A stretch of DNA of 64,000 nucleotides, taken from positions 380,184-444,183 of the forward strand of contig NZ_LMLZ01000021.1 in NCBI RefSeq assembly GCF_001422735.1, in the 5' to 3' direction. This document shows, piece by piece, positions 41,934 through 50,761 of the stretch (its first letter is position 1; each line of letters starts with the position of its first letter). Origin of the DNA: Acidovorax sp. Leaf78. GTDB lineage: Bacteria > Pseudomonadota > Gammaproteobacteria > Burkholderiales > Burkholderiaceae_C. Below the pieces are notes generated by a model, which saw only the letters and a program-made list of their open reading frames with translations, ran no database searches and was not told the DNA's origin. Made by a program: the position numbers and the translations under genes.

Positions 41934-43961
41934 ATGACCCTGCGCCAAACGCTGACCTCCCTGCCGCGCGACGCGCGCGACACGCTGTTCCTGTTGTTCG
42001 TGATCGTCTGGGTCATCGCGCCGCAGGTGCCCAACCTTCCGGTGTGGACCACCGTGCTCGCGGGCGGGCTGCTGCTGTGGCGCGGCTGGCTGGCCATCAA
42101 GGGCAAGGCCCTGCCCGGCCGCTGGACGGTGGCCGCGCTGCTGGCGCTGGCGGTGGTGGGCACGCTGCTCACCCACCGCACGATCCTCGGTCGCGACGCC
42201 GGGGTCACGCTGATCGTGTTGCTGCTGGTGCTCAAGATGCTGGAGCTGCGCGCCCGGCGCGACGCGATGGTGGTGTTCTTCCTGGGCTTCTTCACGATGC
42301 TCAGCAATTTCTTCTTCTCGCAGTCGCTGCCCACCGCCGCTGCCATGCTGGTGGCGCTGCTGGGCCTGCTGATGGCGCTGGTCAACGCGCACATGCCCGT
42401 GGGGCGCCCTGCCCTCGCGCAGACCTTCCGCATCGCCGGCACCATGGCCTTGCTGGGTGCCCCGATCATGGTGGCGCTGTTCATGCTGTTCCCGCGCATG
42501 GCGCCGCTGTGGGGCATGCCCAGCGAGAACCTCACCGGGCGCAGCGGCCTGTCGGGCACGATGAAGATCGGCGACATGGCCGAGATCGCGCTCGATGAGC
42601 GCGTGGCCATCCGCCTGCGCTTCGAAGGGAGCGTCGACGATGTGCCGCCCCAGGCGATGCTCTATTTCCGCGGCCCCGTCTTGACGGGCTTCGACGGCCG
42701 GCAGTGGAATGCGGAACCGTTTCGCGAAGACAGCGCATGGGCGGCCCGTGTGGCCCTGCCGGCAAACCTGCAGACCAGCGGCCGCGCCGTGCGGTACGAA
42801 GTGACGCTCGAACCCCAGCGGCAACCCTGGCTGATGGTGCTGGAAGCCACCCCCGAGGCGCCCAGCCTGCCCAACATGCAGGCTTACATGACGCAGGATC
42901 TACAGTGGCTGACCACGCGGCCCATCACGGAGGTGCTGCGCTATCAGGCCGTGAGCTACCCGGAGTTCCGCCATGGCCCACAGCAATCGGTGCGCCCATT
43001 GCGCGTGCACACCGAGCTGCCGCCCGGTTTCAACCCGCGCACTCTGGAGCTAGCCACGCAGATGCGGGCAGATCCGGTCCTGTCCGGCGGAGGGACGCAG
43101 GCCCTCGTCACTGCAGCCCTGCAACGCCTGCGCACCGGCGGCTACAGCTATTCCCTCGACCCTGGCGTCTTCGGCGAACACACCGCCGACGAATTCTGGT
43201 TCGACCGCAAGGAAGGTTTTTGCGAACACATCGCCTCCGCGTTCGTCATCCTGATGCGCGCCATGGACGTGCCTGCCCGCATCGTCACCGGCTACCAGGG
43301 CGGTGAGCGCAACCCGGTGGATGGCTACTGGACCGTGCGCAACGCCGATGCGCATGCCTGGGCCGAAGTCTGGATGGAAGGCCGCGGCTGGGTGCGCGTG
43401 GACCCCACCGGCGCGGTATCCCCCGGCCGGATCGGCCAGTTCCAGCGCCTGCGGGCCCCCCAGGGCGCTTTCGCTGCGGCAATGGGCACCATCGGGATGA
43501 CCCAGAGCCTGCGCGCCGTCTGGGAAGCCGTCAACAACAGCTGGAACCAGTGGGTGCTCAACTACACCCAGAGTCGCCAGATGGACCTGCTCAAGGCCCT
43601 GGGGTTCGAATCGCCCAGTTGGCAGGACCTGACCACGGTCCTGGGCTACCTGATCATCTCAGCTGCCGTGGTGGCTGGAGCCTGGGGCCTGTGGGAACGC
43701 AGCCAGCACGACCCGTGGCTGCGGCTGCTGGCGCGCACGCGCCAGCGGCTGGCGCGTGCAGGCCTGGCGTTGCCGGACAACCTGCCGCCCCGCGCGATGG
43801 CAGAGCGCGTGCAGGCACAATTCGGAACCCCGGCCGCCGCGGTCGCCGAGTGGCTGCTGCGCCTGGAGCGCCTGCGCTATGCCCCCGACCCCGGCGCTGA
43901 ACTCGGCACACTGCGCAGCGAGTTCCGCAGCCTGCCGTGGCCCAAGCCTGCCCCCCATTGA
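41934..43961 (+). CDS. TgpA-type transglutaminase-like membrane protein (DUF3488/DUF4129)
   Basis: A 675-residue protein. Residues 1 to about 175 are a membrane domain of five or six helices (DUF3488), then a periplasmic transglutaminase-like domain with Cys430 in KEGFCEHIASAF, His in NADAHAWAEVW and Asp in GWVRVDPTG, which form the catalytic triad. A last helix near 570 leads to a cytoplasmic tail of DUF4129 type. In Pseudomonas TgpA is essential and periplasmic. It follows DUF58 by 100 bases; that gap holds AAAGC-CCTTAAA-GCTTTTTT, a weak hairpin. Confidence 0.93.
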   Translation: MTLRQTLTSLPRDARDTLFLLFVIVWVIAPQVPNLPVWTTVLAGGLLLWRGWLAIKGKALPGRWTVAALLALAVVGTLLTHRTILGRDAGVTLIVLLLVLKMLELRARRDAMVVFFLGFFTMLSNFFFSQSLPTAAAMLVALLGLLMALVNAHMPVGRPALAQTFRIAGTMALLGAPIMVALFMLFPRMAPLWGMPSENLTGRSGLSGTMKIGDMAEIALDERVAIRLRFEGSVDDVPPQAMLYFRGPVLTGFDGRQWNAEPFREDSAWAARVALPANLQTSGRAVRYEVTLEPQRQPWLMVLEATPEAPSLPNMQAYMTQDLQWLTTRPITEVLRYQAVSYPEFRHGPQQSVRPLRVHTELPPGFNPRTLELATQMRADPVLSGGGTQALVTAALQRLRTGGYSYSLDPGVFGEHTADEFWFDRKEGFCEHIASAFVILMRAMDVPARIVTGYQGGERNPVDGYWTVRNADAHAWAEVWMEGRGWVRVDPTGAVSPGRIGQFQRLRAPQGAFAAAMGTIGMTQSLRAVWEAVNNSWNQWVLNYTQSRQMDLLKALGFESPSWQDLTTVLGYLIISAAVVAGAWGLWERSQHDPWLRLLARTRQRLARAGLALPDNLPPRAMAERVQAQFGTPAAAVAEWLLRLERLRYAPDPGAELGTLRSEFRSLPWPKPAPH

Positions 43962-43978
43962 ATCCACCGATATCGGAC

Positions 43979-45079
43979 ATGCTGAATCCCCTGAGCCGGA
44001 CCGCCCTTGCAATTGCTATCACATTGGTAGCATCCCTCTCCACCCCAGCCAGCGCTAACACGCAAAAATCCCCGAAACCCGCGGGCAAGAGCAGCGCAGC
44101 GCCCGCCAGGCAACCCGCCGTCCTGTACGCCACCCGCCCCGAGGCGCTGCAGTTTGCCGACGACCTGGCCGCGCGCCGCGACCTGGACCGCGAGTGGGTG
44201 CGCCAGGCCATCGGCCAGGCGCAGTTCCTCACGCAGGTGCCCCGCCTGATGCTGCCGCCAGCCAAGGGCACGGCCAAGAACTGGCGCGTGTACCGCAGCC
44301 GCTTTGTGGAGCCCATACGCATCCGCGCGGGCGTGCGCTTTTGGCAGCAGAACGAGGCCGCACTCGCGCGGGCCGAGCGCGAATACGGCGTGCCTGCAGA
44401 GATCATCGTGGGCATCATCGGCGTGGAAACCATCTACGGCCAGCAGATGGGCAACTTCCGTGTGATGGATGCGCTGGCCACGCTGGCCTTCGACTTCCCG
44501 TCGGCCCACCCGCGTGCCAAGGAGCGCACCGAGTTCTTTCGCCGCGAGCTCGAGCAGTTTTTGAGCTTCACCAACCGCAGCAACACCGACCCGTTCGAGG
44601 CCCGGGGCAGCTATGCCGGTGCCATGGGCCTGGGCCAGTTCATGCCGTCCAGTTGGGTGCGCTATGCCATCGACTTCGATGGCGACGGCCGTGTGGACCT
44701 GTTCAACAGTCCGGCCGACGCTATCGGCTCGGTCGCCAACTACTTTCGCGGCCACGGCTGGACGCCCGGTATGCCCACGCACTTCGGCGTGCAGTTCGAC
44801 ACCGCACGTCTGCAGCTCGATGACCTGATGGCCCCCGACATCCTGCCCACCTTCAGCGTGGCCAGCATGCAGGCCAAGGGCGCCGTGCTGGACGCCGCGG
44901 GCGTGCAGCACACCGGCCCCCTGGCCTTGATCGAACTGCAAAACGGCGGCGATGCCGCCAGCTACGTGGCAGGCACCGAGAACTTCTACGCCATCACCCG
45001 CTACAACTGGTCGAGCTACTACGCGATGGCCGTGATCGAGCTGGGCCGCGAAGTGTCCGCCGCGCGCGCCGGGCAGTGA
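43979..45079 (+). CDS. mltB: Lytic murein transglycosylase B
   Basis: A 366-residue peptidoglycan-cleaving transglycosylase. A signal peptide (about 27 residues, ending PASAN) precedes the MltB domain. The catalytic Glu150 lies in GIIGVETIYGQQMGNFRVMD, and FEARGSYAGAMGLGQFMPSS followed by WVRYAIDFDGDGRVDL is the MltB glutamine-loop region. No Cys lipobox is evident, so this may be the soluble form. ATG 43979 begins a proper signal peptide. Its last 61 bases overlap the convergent flavin-monooxygenase gene. Confidence 0.93.
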   Translation: MLNPLSRTALAIAITLVASLSTPASANTQKSPKPAGKSSAAPARQPAVLYATRPEALQFADDLAARRDLDREWVRQAIGQAQFLTQVPRLMLPPAKGTAKNWRVYRSRFVEPIRIRAGVRFWQQNEAALARAEREYGVPAEIIVGIIGVETIYGQQMGNFRVMDALATLAFDFPSAHPRAKERTEFFRRELEQFLSFTNRSNTDPFEARGSYAGAMGLGQFMPSSWVRYAIDFDGDGRVDLFNSPADAIGSVANYFRGHGWTPGMPTHFGVQFDTARLQLDDLMAPDILPTFSVASMQAKGAVLDAAGVQHTGPLALIELQNGGDAASYVAGTENFYAITRYNWSSYYAMAVIELGREVSAARAGQ

Positions 45080-46110
45080 TCGCCGGAGTCCCCGGGCTCC
45101 GCAGCAGCCGGTGACCAGCCGAGTTCCGGTGCGATGTACCGCGCGGTGTCGCTCAGGATCTGCGCATAGTCTTCGACGCTGAAGTCGTACGGCAGCTCCA
45201 GCCGCAGCGCCTGCACTTGCGGCACGATGGGATCCTTGCGCAGGCTCTCCAGAATCTCGTCCGACGTGCCCACCAGGTCGCGCGCGAACAGCGTGCGGCG
45301 GTCGCCCTGCGGTCCCAGCGTGCGCGGCAACCGCAATGCAGCCCATGCACGGTAGCGGGCGCGCGTGCCGGCGTCCGCACTGTCCAGCGGCACGATGACC
45401 CGCCCCAGCGCCACACGCGGCGCATACGGCGCCGACCAGTTCGCGTGGAACAAGTCGAGCTGGCTGCGCTGCGCCGCGAAGAAGTCGTCCGTCTGCTCAC
45501 CTCGGTTGAGATTGCCGATCAGCAAGTGGTAGCCGTTCGCACCCGCCCATTGGGCTGACCGCAAAGAGCCGCCCCCGTACCACAGGCGCTCCACCAGCCC
45601 TGCAGCATGCGGCTGCACCCGCGGGCGCTGGCGGCCTGCAGGCGACTCCACGAAGAAATCATCGTCACCCAAGAAGTCGCCGCGCAAATTGCTGCGCAAG
45701 CGCTCCACCCGGGCGTGCGAAAAATCGATGGCCTGCGCATCGCCGTCGAACAAGCGCCCGCCCAACAGCGGCCCGTACGGCGGCGCCCCCGCACTCAGCC
45801 CCACCTGCAGCCGCCCGCGCGACAGCACGTCCACCGTCGCCAGGTCCTCGGCCAGCCGAAAAGGGTTCTCATACCCCATCTGGATCACCGCCGTGCCCAG
45901 CGCGATGCGCCGCGTGCGCTGCGTGGCGGCGGCCAGCAGCGTGGCCGCTGACGACACCGCCCGCTCCAGATGCCGCTGACGCACCCATGCGCCCTGGTAG
46001 CCCAGGGCTTCCCCCAGCTCGAACAGGCGCAAGGTGTCTTCCAGCCCTTGCAGCGGGCTGTCCTCGGCATAGTTGCCAGGGGTCAGGAATGCGAGATGCG
46101 CGATGGCCAT
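45019..46110 (-). CDS. Luciferase-like (LLM class) flavin-dependent oxidoreductase (CmoO/YtmO-like)
   Basis: A 363-residue FMNH2-dependent monooxygenase-like protein of the bacterial luciferase family. The start MAIAHLAFLTPGNYAEDSPL and the segments FELGEALGYQGAWVRQRHLE and ALGTAVIQMGYENPFRLAED are typical. It starts 2 bases after the stop of the binding-protein gene, at the 3' end of the S-substituted-cysteine-type operon, where the Bacillus ytmI operon has CmoO. Its tail (last 20 residues, Pro/Ala/Ser-rich) overlaps the mltB coding end. It needs a flavin reductase, none of which is in the window. Confidence 0.85.
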   Translation of the reverse strand: MAIAHLAFLTPGNYAEDSPLQGLEDTLRLFELGEALGYQGAWVRQRHLERAVSSAATLLAAATQRTRRIALGTAVIQMGYENPFRLAEDLATVDVLSRGRLQVGLSAGAPPYGPLLGGRLFDGDAQAIDFSHARVERLRSNLRGDFLGDDDFFVESPAGRQRPRVQPHAAGLVERLWYGGGSLRSAQWAGANGYHLLIGNLNRGEQTDDFFAAQRSQLDLFHANWSAPYAPRVALGRVIVPLDSADAGTRARYRAWAALRLPRTLGPQGDRRTLFARDLVGTSDEILESLRKDPIVPQVQALRLELPYDFSVEDYAQILSDTARYIAPELGWSPAAAEPGDSGDHCPARAADTSRPSSITAIA

Positions 46111-46112
46111 GG

Positions 46113-47057
46113 TCAAAACTTCGGTAGTCCTGGGGGGTTGGTTTCGGATTTGGGCAAGGCCTCCTCCAGCAAGCTCCAGCGCTGCAGCGCCTGCGTGTAC
46201 TTGCCGTTCTTGATGAGCCCGTTGGTGGCCAGCGTCAGCGCATCGGCCAGGCCCGATCCCTTGCGCGTGGTGATGGCCACGTCGGACTTGAGCGGCCAGC
46301 CCGCGTTCACCGTGCCCACGAGCTTGATCTTGCCGTCCTTGGCCGCGTGGTAGGCCTGCGGCGCGTTGGGGTTGAAGTTGGCGTCGGCCCGGCCCGACAC
46401 CACGCCCAGCAGCCGCGCGGCATCGTCGTCGAAGTACACGGGCTCCACGGGCTTGAGGCCTGCGGTGACGTTCTGCTTGTTCCACTCCAGCAGGATGCGC
46501 TCCTGGTTGGTGCCCGATCCGGTAATGACCTTGAGACCGGCGATGTCCTTGGGCTCCTTGATGGAGGTGATCTTGCTGTCGGCCCGCACATAAAAGCCGT
46601 GCAGCCCCAGGCGGTAGGTGGAGAAGTCGTACTTCTCCTTGCGCAGCTCCGTCACGCCCACGTTGGAGATCACCGCGTCGTACTTGCCCGAGGTGAGCCC
46701 GAGCGGCCAGTCGGCCCAGGCAATCGGAAGCAGTTCGAGCTTGAGCCCCAGCGCGTCGGCAATGAGCTGCGCATAGTCCGGATCGAACCCCACCACCGTC
46801 TTGGCGTCGCTGGCATACGTGGCGATGGGCGGCGCAAACGGCGCGATCGCCACGGTGAAGACGCCCTCCTTCACGAACTTGAAATTCTTCGGAATGGCCT
46901 GGACGGCCGCTGCGTCTTTCTCGGCGCGGATGCGGCCCTTTTGCTCCGGACTGAAGTCGAACGCGGTGGCAGCACCGGCCACGGTCCACGCGCAGGACAG
47001 CGCGCACGCCGAGGCCAGGGCCACCAGGCTGCGGCGCGATAAGGAATGGAGAGTCAT
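46113..47057 (-). CDS. Amino-acid ABC transporter binding protein (family 3), paralogue A (TcyJ/K-like)
   Basis: A 314-residue periplasmic receptor of the amino-acid (family 3) type. The signal peptide is about 30 residues (SLVALASACALSCAWTVAGA). Mature blocks include KNFKFVKEGVFTVAIAPFAP, ATYASDAKTVVGFDPDYAQL and TRKGSGLADALTLATNGLIK. It is a tandem paralogue of the next gene (same SPEQ N-terminus and KNGKY/KNGNY ends), 24 bases apart. Two such receptors in tandem occur as TcyJ and TcyK in the Bacillus cystine/S-alkylcysteine operon. Confidence 0.92.
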   Translation of the reverse strand: MTLHSLSRRSLVALASACALSCAWTVAGAATAFDFSPEQKGRIRAEKDAAAVQAIPKNFKFVKEGVFTVAIAPFAPPIATYASDAKTVVGFDPDYAQLIADALGLKLELLPIAWADWPLGLTSGKYDAVISNVGVTELRKEKYDFSTYRLGLHGFYVRADSKITSIKEPKDIAGLKVITGSGTNQERILLEWNKQNVTAGLKPVEPVYFDDDAARLLGVVSGRADANFNPNAPQAYHAAKDGKIKLVGTVNAGWPLKSDVAITTRKGSGLADALTLATNGLIKNGKYTQALQRWSLLEEALPKSETNPPGLPKF

Positions 47058-47081
47058 GAACAGTCCTTGAAGGCCGCAGGC

Positions 47082-48017
47082 TTACTTCTTGGGCAGGCCG
47101 GGAGGGTTGGTGCGCGAGACCTGGATGGCTTCGGACTGCAGGTTCCAGCGCTCGAGCGCCTTGGCATAGTTGCCGTTCTTGATCTGCGCGTTCAGTGCCG
47201 CGGTGATCGCGTCGGCAATGCCCGAGCCCTTGCGCGAGGTCACGGCGATCTCGGCCGCCTGCGGCCAGCCGCCCGAGAAGGTGCCCACCAGTTTCGTCTT
47301 GCCATCGCGCGCGTTGTGCGCGGCGATGCCGTTGGGTGCCAGGTAGGCGTCGGCGCGGCCCGAGGCCAGCGCCAGGTACAGCACCACATCGTCGTCGTAG
47401 TACTGGATGTCCACGGGCTTGAGGCCCGCGGCGATGTTCTGCTGGTTCCAGCGCACCAGAATCTGCTCCTGGTTGGTGCTCGCGCCCACCACCACCTTCA
47501 GGCCCGCCACATCCTTGGGTTCCTTCACCGACGTGATCTTGCTGTCGGCCTTCACGTACACGCCCAGCTGGTCATTGCGGTAGGTCGAGAAGTCGAACTT
47601 CTCCTTGCGCTCCTCGGTCACGGTGACGTTGGAGATCACCACATCGAACTTGCCGGACTGCAGGCCCAGCGGCCAGTCGGCCCAGGCCACCGACACCAGC
47701 TCCAGCTTGCGCCCCAGGCTGTCGGCCACTAGTTGCGCGATGTCCGGCGCGTTGCCCACGGGCGTCTTGTTGTCGGTGGCGTAGGCACCAAACGGCAGGC
47801 GGCCGGTGGTGGTGCCCACGGTGAGCACGCCGTCCTTGGCGAACTTGAAGTCCTTGGCGACGAGCTTGATCGCCTCGTCCACCTTCTGCGAGCGGGGGCG
47901 CGTGGGCTGCTCGGGGCTCAGGTCGATGGCCTGCGCAGCAGCGTGGATGGGCGCCAATGCGGCGATGGAGGCAGCGGCCAGTGCCAGGGCTGCGAGGGTT
48001 CGGTTCACAAGGGTCAT
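47082..48017 (-). CDS. Amino-acid ABC transporter binding protein (family 3), paralogue B (TcyJ/K-like)
   Basis: A 311-residue family 3 receptor. The signal peptide ends near AAAQA (residue 30). The sequence KDFKFAKDGVLTVGTTTGRL followed by PFGAYATDNKTPVGNAPDIA parallels its neighbour, and TSRKGSGIADAITAALNAQI matches the same region. ATG 48017 is preferred, with GGAGCC upstream, over an upstream start that would spoil the signal peptide. It likely serves the permease-ATPase fusion encoded 166 bases upstream on the same strand. Confidence 0.92.
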   Translation of the reverse strand: MTLVNRTLAALALAAASIAALAPIHAAAQAIDLSPEQPTRPRSQKVDEAIKLVAKDFKFAKDGVLTVGTTTGRLPFGAYATDNKTPVGNAPDIAQLVADSLGRKLELVSVAWADWPLGLQSGKFDVVISNVTVTEERKEKFDFSTYRNDQLGVYVKADSKITSVKEPKDVAGLKVVVGASTNQEQILVRWNQQNIAAGLKPVDIQYYDDDVVLYLALASGRADAYLAPNGIAAHNARDGKTKLVGTFSGGWPQAAEIAVTSRKGSGIADAITAALNAQIKNGNYAKALERWNLQSEAIQVSRTNPPGLPKK

Positions 48018-48183
48018 GGGTCGGCTCCGGGGATGAAATGGATGGGTCAAGAAAACAGGCAAAGGAAGAAGCAAAAAATCGGGTAGATCACAGCGGCACC
48101 CATGCCGCAGCCCGGCCTGGGCTACAGGCCGGCTGACCCAGAAGGGCCGTTGCGGGCGGGGGAATGTGAGGTGTGCCGGCTAC

Positions 48184-50070
48184 TCAGAGCACCTTGGCCA
48201 GGAACTCCGCGGTGCGGGGGTGGTCGGGCTGGCTGAACACCTTGGCGGGTGTGCCGGTCTCCAGCACGCGGCCCTGCTCCATGAAGACGACCGTGTCGGC
48301 CACCTCGCGGGCAAAGCCGATTTCGTGCGTCACGATGATGAGCGTGGTGCCGGTGCGCGCCAGCTCCTTGATCACATCGAGCACCTCGCCCACCAGTTCA
48401 GGGTCCAGCGCAGAGGTGGGCTCGTCGAACAGCAGCACCTTGGGCTTGAGCGCCAGGGCCCGTGCGATGGCCACGCGCTGCTGCTGCCCGCCGGAGAGTT
48501 GCCGCGGATAGCTGTGCGCCTTGTCGGACAGGCCCACGCGCGCCAGCAGCTCCAGCGCCAGGGCCTCGGCGTCTGCACGCGGCAGCTTGCGCACGGTGAC
48601 CGGCGCTTCGACGATGTTCTCCAGCACCGTGAGGTGCGGGAACAGGTTGAAGTTCTGGAACACCATGCCCACATCCACCCGGCGTTGGAGGATGTCCTTC
48701 TCGCCCAGCTCGAACAGGGTGTCCGCGTCCTGGCGGTAGCCGATCAGCTCGCCATCGATGGCGATGAAGCCATCGTCCACGCGCTCCAGGTGGTTGATGG
48801 TGCGCAGCAAGGTCGACTTGCCCGAGCCCGACTGGCCCAGGATCACCGTGACGCTGCCGGGCTGCACCGTCAGCGTCACATCCTTCAGTACGCGCAAGGC
48901 GCCGTAGCTCTTGGACACGCCGTGGATGGTGACCTCGCCACCGCGATTGCGCTCGCCCGTCCAGCGCGGCACGGTGGCGACGGCGGGCGTGGGCGCTGCT
49001 GCCGGTGCGGCCACGGCCGTATCCGCTTGAACGGCCACGCGCCGCGCAGGCCACAGGCGCTGCGCAATGCCGCTGAAGATCGACGGCGGCAGGCTGCGCA
49101 GCGCGCCCTTGGAAAAATGCCGCTCGATGTAGTACTGCAGCAGCGACAGCACCGTGAGGATCACCAGGTACCACACGGTGGCCACCATCAGCAGCGGGAT
49201 CACCTCCAGGTTGCGGCGGTAGATGATCTGGATGGTGTAGAACAGCTCGGGCAGGGCCAGGATGTACACATTGGACGTGCCCTTGGCCAGCCCGATGATG
49301 TCGTTGAAGCCCGCGGGCAATATGGACCGCATCGCCTGCGGCAGCACGATGCGAAATGCCTGGCGGCGGCGCGGCAGACCCAGGGCGGCCGCTGCTTCGA
49401 GCTGCCCCTGGTCCACCGACAAAATGCCGCCGCGCACGATCTCCGACGCAAACGCTGCCTGGTTCAGCGTGAGGCCGATCAGCGCCGCCACGAACGGGCT
49501 GATGAGCTGCGTGGTGGGGTACGAGAAGAACGTCCAGCTGGTGAACGGCACGCCCAGGCTCACGGTCTCGTACAGGTAGCCCAGGTTGTTGATGATGAGC
49601 AGCAGCACGATGACCGGGATGGACCGGAAGATCCAGATGAAGGTCCACGACAGCCCCGCCAGCAGCGGCGAGCGCGACACCCGGGCCAGCGCCAGCGCCG
49701 TGCCCAGGGTGAAGCCGAACAGCGCCCCCAGCGCGGTGAGCAGCAGCGTGCGGCCCAGGCCCAACAGCACGGGCTCCGAGAAGAAATACTCGCCGAAGAT
49801 GCTCCAGCCCCAGCGCGGGTTGGTGAACACCGAGTACAGCACCAGCCCGATGACCACGGCGGCAAACACCGTGCCGGCCGCCCGTGCCCGGTAGCGCGCG
49901 GGCACGACTTTGTAGTGTGAATAGTCGCCCTTCACCGGGGCAGGGGCCGAGGAGGACGAGGGCGTGAGGGCAGGCGCGCCGGCCCCATGGCTGTGGGCAC
50001 CAGGGGGCGCGGCATGGCCGGGGCCCAGCGGCAGACCGGCAGCGGCGTCCAGGGTGGTGGAGGTGGACAT
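48184..50070 (-). CDS. Amino-acid ABC transporter, fused permease and ATPase (TcyL/M-TcyN-like)
   Basis: A 628-residue fusion. Residues 1-50 are a Pro/Ala/Ser-rich N-tail; about 65-330 form a His/Glu/Gln-type permease with the EAA-like loop [31 protein letters not shown]; a linker rich in Ala/Pro leads to the ATPase (about 385-628) with Walker [14 protein letters not shown], signature [15 protein letters not shown] and Walker [13 protein letters not shown]. Both halves look intact. A homodimer would make a complete pore plus two ATP sites, so two receptors can share one gene product. ATG 50070 is chosen; the frame upstream lacks family similarity. Confidence 0.92.
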   Translation of the reverse strand: MSTSTTLDAAAGLPLGPGHAAPPGAHSHGAGAPALTPSSSSAPAPVKGDYSHYKVVPARYRARAAGTVFAAVVIGLVLYSVFTNPRWGWSIFGEYFFSEPVLLGLGRTLLLTALGALFGFTLGTALALARVSRSPLLAGLSWTFIWIFRSIPVIVLLLIINNLGYLYETVSLGVPFTSWTFFSYPTTQLISPFVAALIGLTLNQAAFASEIVRGGILSVDQGQLEAAAALGLPRRRQAFRIVLPQAMRSILPAGFNDIIGLAKGTSNVYILALPELFYTIQIIYRRNLEVIPLLMVATVWYLVILTVLSLLQYYIERHFSKGALRSLPPSIFSGIAQRLWPARRVAVQADTAVAAPAAAPTPAVATVPRWTGERNRGGEVTIHGVSKSYGALRVLKDVTLTVQPGSVTVILGQSGSGKSTLLRTINHLERVDDGFIAIDGELIGYRQDADTLFELGEKDILQRRVDVGMVFQNFNLFPHLTVLENIVEAPVTVRKLPRADAEALALELLARVGLSDKAHSYPRQLSGGQQQRVAIARALALKPKVLLFDEPTSALDPELVGEVLDVIKELARTGTTLIIVTHEIGFAREVADTVVFMEQGRVLETGTPAKVFSQPDHPRTAEFLAKVL

Positions 50071-50146
50071 GGTGGTGAGGTCTCGCAGGCTGTCGGGGTT
50101 CGTGGAAAAAAAGCGGGGGCAGGCGGGGCCGGTGCGCGTGACGGTT

Positions 50147-50734
50147 TCAGGCCGCTTGCGCAACCACCGCGGCGCGCCCCGCGCCCAGGGCGTGCGGTGT
50201 GGCGGGCGCCGTCGTCAACATGGCGGCGGACTCCAGGCCGTCCACTGCGCGCAGGGTCTTCTCGAACGGCAGATGGCGGTACGTCTCGTGCGGCAGCGAT
50301 GTGTCGAACAGCGCCGTGTACCCGTGGCCCAGGTACAGCCCGACGGCCTCGGGCTGGCGAAAGCCGGTGGTGAGGTACAGCCGCGCATAGCCCTGGCGCA
50401 GCGCCTGGGCTTCGAGCTCCAGCAGCACCTTGGCGGCGAGGCCCTGGCGACGGTGGGCCGAGTGCGTCCACACGCGCTTGAGCTCCGCCGTGTGCGCATC
50501 GCTGTGGCGCTTGAAGGCGCCGCCGCCAATCGCCTGCCCGCCGCGCAGCAGCAGCACAAAGCTGCCACCGTGCTCCGGCGTGAACAGTTCGGGCGGGTAC
50601 TTCTCCATCTCGCGCTGCCCGCCTTCGCGGTCATAGAACTCGCCGTAGCGCGACTCGTACTCGTGCGACAGCTCGTCGATGAGCGGGCGCGCCAGGGGAT
50701 CGGCAGGCGAGGTGTAGATGAAGCTGTCACTCAT
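50147..50734 (-). CDS. GNAT N-acetyltransferase, candidate S-substituted-cysteine N-acetylase (YtmI/SnaA-like)
   Basis: A 195-residue GNAT protein. The segment TAELKRVWTHSAHRRQGLAA followed by KVLLELEAQALRQGYARLYL is the acetyl-CoA-binding motif A (HRRQGLA), then GFRQPEAVGLYLGHGYTALF is motif B. It lies 27 bases downstream of the M20 deacylase gene, inside the operon with luciferase-like monooxygenases and tandem cystine-type receptors. In Bacillus the matching enzyme acetylates S-(2-succino)cysteine or S-methylcysteine before oxidation. The exact substrate is inference. Confidence 0.85.
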   Translation of the reverse strand: MSDSFIYTSPADPLARPLIDELSHEYESRYGEFYDREGGQREMEKYPPELFTPEHGGSFVLLLRGGQAIGGGAFKRHSDAHTAELKRVWTHSAHRRQGLAAKVLLELEAQALRQGYARLYLTTGFRQPEAVGLYLGHGYTALFDTSLPHETYRHLPFEKTLRAVDGLESAAMLTTAPATPHALGAGRAAVVAQAA

Positions 50735-50761
50735 GGGGAGGGCTTTCTCGTGAAAGGGGTC

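Noticed and set aside
48166..49920. 584-codon open frame opposite the permease-ATPase fusion
   Set aside because: His/Gln/Arg-rich shadow of the GC-rich gene; no motif.
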